42,091 nucleotides of DNA, taken from NCBI GenBank assembly GCA_902796965.1, contig CADBRA010000086.1, positions 1 through 42,091 on the forward strand, in the 5' to 3' direction. This document shows positions 33,520 to 39,715 of the stretch, piece after piece. Under the pieces are notes generated by a model. The model worked only from the letters and a program-made list of their open reading frames with translations. It was not told where the DNA came from and did no database searches. The first letter of the stretch is position 1, and every line of letters starts with the position of its first letter. The DNA is from an uncultured Eubacteriales bacterium. GTDB lineage: Bacteria; Bacillota; Clostridia; Peptostreptococcales; Anaerovoracaceae. The translations under genes were made by a program, and so were the position numbers.

Positions 33520-33548
33520 AGTATCTATTAAAGTGTTACAATTGTCAA
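33520..33548 (-). promoter_or_regulatory. Promoter of the candidate RNA
   Basis: TTGACA (33548-33543), a 17-nt spacer and GATACT (33525-33520). The -35 is perfect and spacing optimal; transcription should start near 33513. Confidence 0.75.
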
Positions 33549-33611
33549 GAGTTTTTGTCTTAAAGTTTTATCATAAGATAAACATAAAAAATATCATGTG
33601 CAAGCATATGC

Positions 33612-33629
33612 GGCTGACCTAAGTCAGCC
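33612..33629. repeat. Perfect 7-bp hairpin between the small gene and the RNA promoter
   Basis: GGCTGAC (33612-33618) and GTCAGCC (33623-33629) with loop CTAA. No T-run follows on either side, so a terminator role is doubtful. Confidence 0.45.
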
Positions 33630-33651
33630 CGTCTCATAGTCTGTTTTCTAA

Positions 33652-33741
33652 TTATGTGCACTTCACTGTATGAATCCGTCTGCCATTCCTGCAATCTGCA
33701 CATTCAAAAAGGCCGCCGCAGTGTCTGTCCATCGACTTCAT
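33652..33741 (-). CDS. Possible 29-aa Cys-rich peptide
   Basis: An ATG at 33741-33739 opens a short frame reading MKSMDRHCGGLFECADCR followed by NGRRIHTVKCT and a TAA. Four cysteines (CX5CX2C and one near the end) and a basic second half are unusual for random sequence. The frame stays open upstream to near the end of the preceding gene. The ribosome site is weak (AGG spaced 8 nt). An inverted repeat GCCGCAG/CTGCGGC (33771-33765 and 33721-33715) followed by GGCC and five T overlaps it and suggests a terminator instead. I cannot name a family. Confidence 0.25.
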   Translation of the reverse strand: MKSMDRHCGGLFECADCRNGRRIHTVKCT

Positions 33742-33771
33742 AAGCTGCACCTGATCCGTCACAGCTGCGGC
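33706..33771 (-). terminator. Weak terminator candidate after the flavodoxin pair
   Basis: GCCGCAG (33771-33765) and CTGCGGC (33721-33715) are inverted copies with a 43-nt loop that can itself fold, followed by GGCCTTTTTG. The long loop makes this uncertain. Confidence 0.3.
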
Positions 33772-33772
33772 T

Positions 33773-34183
33773 TCAAAGTTCTTTCCTTATATATATGTCT
33801 TCTGTGATCTTTTCGTGGGAACTTCCCGCAAAATCAGATGTGCTTTTCAGATCATATTCTGACAGATCGATTTCAAATCTGAAATCGGACGGATATGCTC
33901 TGTTCCACCTGTACAGATAGATAATATTTATCTTGTCCGCGTGAGCGGTCAGATCCTCGTTTTCGACAAAGCAGAAATCATGTTCGCCAGCATCGTCGAG
34001 TGGATTTTCACTGACTTTTATGCTGTCCGCACCGTCGAACATTTCCGCAGAATAACTGTTCATCCACAGTGCATGACCTGCCGCGATGCTCCTAATCCTG
34101 AGGCGCAGTATTCTGTCGCTGCTCTGACGACGTCGGTTGAACATCATGCCCATGCCGTCATCTACACATGCAAAAATTATCAT
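33773..34183 (-). CDS. Small conserved clostridial protein (CVDD...MMFNRRRQS family)
   Basis: A 136-aa soluble protein starting MIIFACVDDGMGMMFNRRRQS, with WMNSYSAEMF, CFVENEDL, IIYLYRWNRAYPSDFRFEIDL and SSHEKITEDIYI. I recall this pattern from small proteins of Clostridia that are sometimes labelled ribonuclease Z; the sequence has no metallo-beta-lactamase motif, so that label is not supported. The function is unknown. The ATG has GGAGAGAGG upstream. It lies 9 nt after the flavodoxin gene, so both are probably expressed together. Confidence 0.8.
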   Translation of the reverse strand: MIIFACVDDGMGMMFNRRRQSSDRILRLRIRSIAAGHALWMNSYSAEMFDGADSIKVSENPLDDAGEHDFCFVENEDLTAHADKINIIYLYRWNRAYPSDFRFEIDLSEYDLKSTSDFAGSSHEKITEDIYIRKEL

Positions 34184-34192
34184 ACCTCTCTC

Positions 34193-34732
34193 CTATCTTA
34201 GCCCGAGATAATGGAATACTGTGTTAACTGCCTTTTGTGTATCCGCAACTTTTCCGGGAACCGCGAGTCCTTCGGCTATATTAGCTTCCGGTGCCGATCC
34301 TCTGATATCTCTCAGGCTCGAGCCCAGTGTGACGGACGAGCTTGTCGAGATCGGAAAAATATCGAGTCCCTCTGTCTTTATGCTTTCCAGGAATGTAAGA
34401 ACTGCCATCGGGCACGATCCGTCCCATATCGGATATATGAGTATTATCCGCTCGTATTTGGAAAGCTTCTTTCCTGATACAGTCTCTATTATTTCGGGTC
34501 TCGTCTTTTTGCGCTTCTCGCGTCCGGCCTGAAAAGCCGCAACAAAGAAGCTCGTAGAATATTTGCGCTTTGTCCTTATCTTGAAAATGTCACTGCTGAA
34601 AATCGCTTCATTTAAGTTCTTTGCAAGCTTTTCAGAATTACCGCTCCACGAATAGTATACAATCAAAGTATCTGATGCCATATAAATGCTCCTGTCTGTC
34701 AGCCGGAGACCTTCCTGCACCGCTGCAATCAT
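34193..34732 (-). CDS. Flavodoxin-like protein
   Basis: The FMN phosphate loop is seen in LIVYYSWSGNSEKLAKNL, and IILIYPIWDGSCPMAVLTFLESI is the central flavodoxin strand and loop. Such proteins carry electrons or reduce quinones with FMN. Two starts are plausible. The ATG at 34732 has an excellent GGAGG 8 nt upstream and gives 179 aa. The ATG at 34681 has GGAG 7 nt upstream, gives 162 aa and begins MASDTLIVYYSW, closer to the family. I list the longer one. It heads a two-gene unit with the CVDD protein. Confidence 0.85.
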   Translation of the reverse strand: MIAAVQEGLRLTDRSIYMASDTLIVYYSWSGNSEKLAKNLNEAIFSSDIFKIRTKRKYSTSFFVAAFQAGREKRKKTRPEIIETVSGKKLSKYERIILIYPIWDGSCPMAVLTFLESIKTEGLDIFPISTSSSVTLGSSLRDIRGSAPEANIAEGLAVPGKVADTQKAVNTVFHYLGLR

Positions 34733-34777
34733 ATTACCGGCCTCCAGGATTTACATATTTTTTATTCTTTAAATTTT

Positions 34778-34786
34778 ATTATACCA
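34778..34786 (-). promoter_or_regulatory. Extended -10 promoter of the flavodoxin gene
   Basis: TATAAT (34783-34778) preceded by TGG makes an extended -10 about 45 nt before the first ATG. No good -35 is seen at 17 nt. Confidence 0.55.
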
Positions 34787-34883
34787 TCAGGGCAGCGCAG
34801 CTGACTACTCTTCACGGCAAGCTGCGGATGTTCTGACAGGCAGCATTTTGCAGCAGTCGTGCATAATTTTCTAAAGTTCGTAA

Positions 34884-34918
34884 TAATAAAAAAGCGTGAG
34901 CCCCGCAAGACTCACGCT
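34884..34918 (-). terminator. Intrinsic terminator of the radical SAM gene
   Basis: AGCGTGAG and CTCACGCT (34918-34911 and 34900-34893) form a perfect 8-bp stem with a ten-base loop, followed by TTTTTTATT. Confidence 0.9.
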
Positions 34919-34945
34919 GATATTTCAGACAGCCAAGTCTCTGGC

Positions 34946-36343
34946 TTATCTGCCGGCAGACTTTGATCTTTCTTCCTCTTCCTCCTGTCTGAGTTTCTCA
35001 GTCTTCTCTTCTTGTCTCTTCTTCCAGATTTCGTCTGCTACAGGCTTCCATTTCTCTGCATATACAGAGCACTTAGCACAGAGGTTCTCCGCGCTTTCCT
35101 GAGCGGTGTAATCTGTCGGATGAGCACCCGTCTTCTTTACGAGCTCAGGCAGAACTTCAGGGTTCTCGAGCATAGGGCACGGACGCATCATATTGTCGTT
35201 AAACGGTTGCCCGTCGTGATAAGCCTGGAAAAGAGGACTTCTCAGGCAGTCAAGCAGCGACATATTTCTGATATTCGCATTCGAATAGTGAATGAATACG
35301 CACGGGTCTACATCACCGTTCGCGTTGATGTGCAGATATCTCCTGCCGCCCGCAATACATCCGCCGACGTATTCACCGTCATTCTGGAAGTCCATCGCGA
35401 ACAGAGGCTTGCGCGATCTGTAGTCTCTCAGTCTCTTATACATCATCGTGCGCTGTTCAGGCGTCGGGAGCAGATCAGGAACCGCATCAGCGCCAACAGG
35501 CATGTAATGGAAGTACCATATGAAGTAAACACCCATCTCGATGAGCTTATCGTAGAATTCCTCCGAAGAAATTGACTCCATGTTGGCACTCGTGTAGCAC
35601 GCCGATATTCCGTAAATGAGATGTTTCCTGTTGAGGATTCCTATTGCGTTTATGACCTTCTGGTAAGTGCCCTTTCCTCTGCGCGAATCTGTCGCTTCTT
35701 CGAATCCTTCGAGCGAAATCGCCGGAACAAAGTTCTTTACCTTGAGCATCTCGTCCGCAAACGCTTCATCGATAAGCGTACCGTTCGTGAAGCTGAGGAA
35801 AATACAGTCGCTGTGCTTTCTGCAGATCCTCATGAGATCATTCTTTCTTACGAGAGGTTCACCGCCGGTATATATGTACATATATATACCGAGCTCTTTT
35901 CCCTGTGTGATTATATCGTCGATCTCGTCGAACGAAAGATTCAGCTTATTGCCATATTCTCCGGCCCAGCATCCATTGCAGTGAAGATTGCATGCTGAAG
36001 TCGGGTCAAGCAGAATAGCCCACGGAATGTTGCAGTTGTATTTTTCTCTGAGTTTATCCTGAACAGGCCAGCCCTTGTTATTGACATTCAGGAAGAAATT
36101 CACTACGAATGTCCTGAGCTGATCGAAGTCTGTATCATTAAGTACCTTCTTAATGAAGATATTATACGGATCAGTCGGATTCTCAATTACCTTTCTGACT
36201 GCTTTTCTCTGACGTACAAATTTGTCGCCCATGTATCTGTCAATCATGTTCATGATCTTTATCAGATTTCTGTCCGGATTCTTTTTTACATATTTAAGCA
36301 TATGTGTGATTCCGAATTTCATTACTGATTCTGGAATTTTCAT
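34946..36343 (-). CDS. Radical SAM protein with C-terminal cysteine region
   Basis: The radical SAM cluster motif is CNLHCNGC near residue 117 (CX3CX2C), preceded by PWAILLDPTSA. YIYTGGEPLVRK carries the GGE SAM-binding turn. A C-terminal region has Cys in GGCIAGGRRYLHINANGDVDPCVFIHYS, then RPCPMLEN and ENLCAKCSVYAEKW, resembling a SPASM-type auxiliary cluster. The N-terminal 105 residues are a helical extension, and the last 25 are Glu/Arg/Lys-rich. The length is 465 aa. The substrate is unknown; relatives modify peptides, and some clostridial radical SAM enzymes of similar build act on membrane lipids, which would fit the nearby MMPL module, but that is a guess. The ATG has GGAGG 8 nt upstream. 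It is a single-gene unit. Confidence 0.88.
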   Translation of the reverse strand: MKIPESVMKFGITHMLKYVKKNPDRNLIKIMNMIDRYMGDKFVRQRKAVRKVIENPTDPYNIFIKKVLNDTDFDQLRTFVVNFFLNVNNKGWPVQDKLREKYNCNIPWAILLDPTSACNLHCNGCWAGEYGNKLNLSFDEIDDIITQGKELGIYMYIYTGGEPLVRKNDLMRICRKHSDCIFLSFTNGTLIDEAFADEMLKVKNFVPAISLEGFEEATDSRRGKGTYQKVINAIGILNRKHLIYGISACYTSANMESISSEEFYDKLIEMGVYFIWYFHYMPVGADAVPDLLPTPEQRTMMYKRLRDYRSRKPLFAMDFQNDGEYVGGCIAGGRRYLHINANGDVDPCVFIHYSNANIRNMSLLDCLRSPLFQAYHDGQPFNDNMMRPCPMLENPEVLPELVKKTGAHPTDYTAQESAENLCAKCSVYAEKWKPVADEIWKKRQEEKTEKLRQEEEEERSKSAGR

Positions 36344-36400
36344 TCTCTATCCCTCCATATCAACAAAGCCCTGCAGCTTACTGCTTTTTCTTTGGTGCGT

Positions 36401-36437
36401 ATTGTAACATAGATAAATTGCTTGTTCAATCAAGCAA
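36401..36437 (-). promoter_or_regulatory. Radical SAM gene promoter with overlapping operator-like dyad
   Basis: TTGAAC (36429-36424), a 17-nt spacer and TACAAT (36406-36401) with an upstream TGT form a good promoter. TTGCTTG and CAAGCAA (36418-36424 and 36431-36437) are a perfect 7-bp dyad with a 6-nt centre covering the -35, as expected for a repressor site. It does not resemble the TGACC-type sites before the MMPL gene. Confidence 0.65.
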
Positions 36438-36620
36438 AGCTAACACGCAGTATACAATTACACCATTTTGTACACATTCCCGCTATATTACCATGCATTG
36501 TGTATATCTAAAACATTGTATGTCCACATGTATAAATTCTAAATTTTATTTATAAGTCATTTATAGTCTCTGCTCGGCCTTATGTCAGCCATTCTCCTGT
36601 GCATTGCGATTTCCCCGGCG

Positions 36621-37400
36621 TCAGCTGTGCAAGCTGCAGGAAATGTGTGTGCTTACGTCGGAAGTGATCTGTCTGTGCATAAGCCGGCCCGGTTTATCAG
36701 GCAGTGTGCATTTACTGTTCCTGAAACGATCGCCAGACATGTCCTGTTTCAAATCATCAGAACTCCTGTCCCCTTTTCTGTTATCATCATTTTTTACCGA
36801 AATCTGGTGGTTTTTAATTATGCTCCTTATGTCTTTGTACAAATACGGCTTAAAGTGAGCGAGATCGACAGGATCGCTGTTGAGTATGACATTGTAGCAT
36901 GTGCTCCCGACCAGTTCCACGATCGAAAACAGCATTATATAGGGCGCGTCCCACTCCACATCATGATTCTCACGCATCATCTCCGACAGATATGACAGCG
37001 AATCGTTTTTATTCTGTTCTGCATCCTGCTGAAGGGCTGAAACAAGTATGCCGGTGCTCAAATTCTTAGCAATGAACTTGAGTATGGCTGTATCCTCGGC
37101 AAGCTGGTTGATCACATCATCTATGATAACGATCATCTTATCTTCGAACGTTTCAGCTCCTGACTTTTCGAGCCTTGCTATCGCGTGGTCGAATACCTCG
37201 ACAGACTTATTGATGATGAGTTTACGCCTGAGATCATATTTGTCTCGGAAATACAGATAAAACGTGCCTTTCGCAACGCCTGCGTTTGATGTTATATCTG
37301 AAATGGAAGTCTTAGAAAGGCCTTTTTCTGTAAAAAGATTGAAAGCTGTATCGAGCAGCTTTTGTCGCTTATGAAGCTTTTTATCTTCTATTTTCCCCAT
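36621..37400 (-). CDS. TetR-family regulator with an odd C-terminal tail
   Basis: The N-terminal DNA-binding domain (about 10-57) reads KLLDTAFNLFTEKGLSKTSI then ITSNAGVAKGTFYLYFRDKYDL, a textbook TetR helix-turn-helix. The ligand domain runs to about residue 207 (KPYLYKDIRSIIKNHQ), where related regulators end. The remaining 52 residues are polar, with Cys, His and Arg scattered and no likeness to a domain, as if a stop had been lost or the frame had slipped. The ATG is preceded by GGAGG. The gene is divergent from the MMPL gene and has palindromic sites before it, so it most likely represses both. Confidence 0.88.
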   Translation of the reverse strand: MGKIEDKKLHKRQKLLDTAFNLFTEKGLSKTSISDITSNAGVAKGTFYLYFRDKYDLRRKLIINKSVEVFDHAIARLEKSGAETFEDKMIVIIDDVINQLAEDTAILKFIAKNLSTGILVSALQQDAEQNKNDSLSYLSEMMRENHDVEWDAPYIMLFSIVELVGSTCYNVILNSDPVDLAHFKPYLYKDIRSIIKNHQISVKNDDNRKGDRSSDDLKQDMSGDRFRNSKCTLPDKPGRLMHRQITSDVSTHISCSLHS

Positions 37401-37471
37401 GAACTTTTATCACCTCCGCAGAGATTAACCTGAGCTATCTGCGCAATCAATCCGCTAATAAATTTGTAATT

Positions 37472-37500
37472 ATTGTAATCTCAAATATACCCGCAGTCAA
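37472..37500 (-). promoter_or_regulatory. Promoter of tetR
   Basis: TTGACT (37500-37495), a 17-nt spacer and TACAAT (37477-37472), about 70 nt before the TetR start. The AAAATGAC dyad lies just upstream of its -35. Confidence 0.72.
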
Positions 37501-37503
37501 CTT

Positions 37504-37524
37504 AAAATGACTATAAGTCATTTT
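37504..37524. promoter_or_regulatory. Dyad between divergent promoters
   Basis: AAAATGAC (37504-37511) and GTCATTTT (37517-37524) are exact inverted copies with a 5-nt centre. It shares the TGAC...GTCA core with the two sites nearer the MMPL gene and lies beside the tetR -35, so it may be an autoregulatory operator. Confidence 0.5.
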
Positions 37525-37539
37525 TTATTTTTCAAAGTA

Positions 37540-37568
37540 TTGACCGACGGTCATATTTATTCTATACT
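37540..37568 (+). promoter_or_regulatory. MMPL operon promoter with overlapping operator
   Basis: TTGACC (37540-37545), a 17-nt spacer and TATACT (37563-37568). The palindrome TGACCGACGGTCA (37541-37553) covers the -35, a typical TetR arrangement. TTG at 37629 is the likely start codon of the gene. Confidence 0.78.
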
Positions 37569-37583
37569 TTGTGGTGTTAAAAA

Positions 37584-37596
37584 TGACCAATCGTCA
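37584..37596. promoter_or_regulatory. Second TetR-like operator downstream of the MMPL promoter
   Basis: TGACCAATCGTCA shares TGACC-x-A-xx-GTCA with the site at 37541-37553 and lies about 10-20 nt past the expected transcription start, where a bound repressor would block elongation. Confidence 0.55.
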
Positions 37597-37628
37597 ATAT
37601 GCATTATTCAAAAGGGGAGGTGAAGCTT

Positions 37629-39695
37629 TTGCTTAAATTCGGCAAGGGAGTCGTCAAGCTGCGGATACCGATTTTAATTCTCGCAATACTTCTGCTCATA
37701 CCATCGCTGATCGGATATTTTAATACAAAGATCAACTATGATATTCTTTCATATCTGCCTGACTCCATCGATTCGATGGAAGGACAGAACATATTAATGG
37801 ATGAATTCGGCACTGGAGCTTACGGCATCTTCGTCTGCGACAATATGTCAAACGCAGACGTGCTTAAGCTAAAAAGCAAAATTGAAAAGGTTGACCACGT
37901 AAAGAGCGTCCTCACGCTCGCTGACACAGACATACCGGTCTCTGCTCTTCCTCAGGAAGTTCAGGACATATTCTATTCCAAGAACGGCAGCGGTCAGCTG
38001 ATGTTCATGTTCATGGACAGCTCCACATCAGCGAAGGAGACACTGGACGCCATAGACCATATAGAGAAATTAGCCGGCAAACAGGCATTCCTGTCGAGCA
38101 TGTCCGCAATATCAGCCGATACGAGAGCTCTTACAGAAAAAGAGGAGGGCACATACGTGTTTATTGCGGTTGTGCTTGCGCTCGCCGTCATGATGCTCTT
38201 CATGGACTCGTTCCTTGTACCTGTGCTGTTTCTCGCTGACATAGGGCTGGCTATAATATATAACCTCGGTACAAACCGGCTGATAGGTGACGTATCATTT
38301 ATCACTATGGCGCTGGCCGCGGTACTGCAGCTGGCCGTCACCATGGACTACTCGATATTCTTGTACGGCAACTTCCAGGAACAGCGTGAAATTTACAGTG
38401 ACCGCAAAGTGGCAATGGCGCATGCAATCGCAAACACGATAATATCAGTCAGCGGATCTTCGCTAACGACAATCGCCGGATTCATCGCATTGTGCTTCAT
38501 GTCGTTCACACTCGGCCTGAACCTCGGTCTCGTAATGGCAAAAGGCGTAATCATCGGCGTACTGTGCTGCGTCACAGTTCTGCCGTCGCTCCTGCTGCTG
38601 TTTGATAAGCCGATACAAAAGACATCGCACTTCAAGATCCAGGTACCGTCTAACAGGCTGTCCAATTTTATCGTAAAGCATCACAAGTCTATCGCGATCA
38701 TAATGCTTGTCATATGGATCCCCGCGATATTCTTATACAATAACCTGAACGTCTACTACAAGCTGGACAACAGTCTTCCGAGCTCGCTGCCTTCGGTAAA
38801 GGCAAATCAGGAATTAAAGGATGAATACGGAATGACATCCATGCAGATGGTTCTTGTTCACTCTGATCTGTCGAAGAAAGACACACGTGCTCTTACTGAT
38901 AAACTGAACGACATCGACGGAGTACAGTTCGCCGCCGGATATGATTCGATCGTCGGAGCATCTGTCCCTGACGAAATGATTCCTTCAAAAGTAAAAGACA
39001 CTCTGGAATCAGGAAAATGGAAGATGCTAATCGTATCTTCTGAATATCAGGTAGCAACAAATCAGGCGAACAAGCAGTGCACCGAGATAGAGAAAGTTGT
39101 CAAGGATTACGATTCCGGAGGACTGCTCGTCGGAGAAGCCGCCGCAACGCGAGATCTGATAGATATAACAAATCATGACTTCAAGATGGTTTCAGCAGTG
39201 TCGATAGTTATGATATTCATAATTATACTGCTGACGCTGCGATCCGGATCGCTTCCGATACTGCTCGTATTGGCAATAGAGGAGGCTATATACATCAACC
39301 TCGGAATCTCCGGAATAACGCAGACGCCTCTGGCATTTATAACTAACATTGTAATAGGAACGATTCAGCTCGGCGCTACAGTCGATTACGCAATACTTAT
39401 GACGACGCGGTACAAAGTCGAACGAATGGCCGGAAATGATAAAACGGCTTCTGTGCTGACCGCACTGGAGACATCGATGAATTCGATAATCACAAGTGCA
39501 CTCGGATTCTTTGCAGCAACATTCGGCGTCGGCATGTATTCAGACATAGATATGATAAGCTCGATCTGCATACTTCTGGCAAGAGGAGCTATCATCAGCA
39601 TGCTTATGGTGCTCATACTCGTGCCAAGTCTGCTCATGCTCTTCGACAAAGTCATATGCAAGACTACCGGCGGCATGAGACATCTTACAAACTGA
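37629..39695 (+). CDS. MMPL-family RND exporter
   Basis: A proton-driven membrane exporter of the family that includes mycobacterial lipid exporters. The 688-aa chain has two similar halves: one helix (about 12-31), an extracellular domain, five helices, then the same again. Each half has the proton-relay Asp-Tyr pair, TMDYSIFLYG (Asp 240) and ATVDYAILMTTRY (Asp 586). I chose the TTG at 37629 because GGGGAGG ends 8 nt before it; an ATG at 37599 would lie upstream of that ribosome site. The stop is 20 nt before the next gene. Regulation by the divergent TetR is likely. The cargo may be a lipid, peptide or drug. Confidence 0.92.
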   Translation: MLKFGKGVVKLRIPILILAILLLIPSLIGYFNTKINYDILSYLPDSIDSMEGQNILMDEFGTGAYGIFVCDNMSNADVLKLKSKIEKVDHVKSVLTLADTDIPVSALPQEVQDIFYSKNGSGQLMFMFMDSSTSAKETLDAIDHIEKLAGKQAFLSSMSAISADTRALTEKEEGTYVFIAVVLALAVMMLFMDSFLVPVLFLADIGLAIIYNLGTNRLIGDVSFITMALAAVLQLAVTMDYSIFLYGNFQEQREIYSDRKVAMAHAIANTIISVSGSSLTTIAGFIALCFMSFTLGLNLGLVMAKGVIIGVLCCVTVLPSLLLLFDKPIQKTSHFKIQVPSNRLSNFIVKHHKSIAIIMLVIWIPAIFLYNNLNVYYKLDNSLPSSLPSVKANQELKDEYGMTSMQMVLVHSDLSKKDTRALTDKLNDIDGVQFAAGYDSIVGASVPDEMIPSKVKDTLESGKWKMLIVSSEYQVATNQANKQCTEIEKVVKDYDSGGLLVGEAAATRDLIDITNHDFKMVSAVSIVMIFIIILLTLRSGSLPILLVLAIEEAIYINLGISGITQTPLAFITNIVIGTIQLGATVDYAILMTTRYKVERMAGNDKTASVLTALETSMNSIITSALGFFAATFGVGMYSDIDMISSICILLARGAIISMLMVLILVPSLLMLFDKVICKTTGGMRHLTN

Positions 39696-39715
39696 CAGAA
39701 AGGACGTGACAGAAC

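Noticed and set aside
33173-33548. T-box leader before asnS
   Set aside because: The AGGGTGG-type T-box sequence and Stem I elements are absent; only the leader at 6706-6990 has them.
33773-34183. Ribonuclease Z
   Set aside because: I recall this label on similar proteins, but there is no HxHxDH metal motif and the length is far too short.
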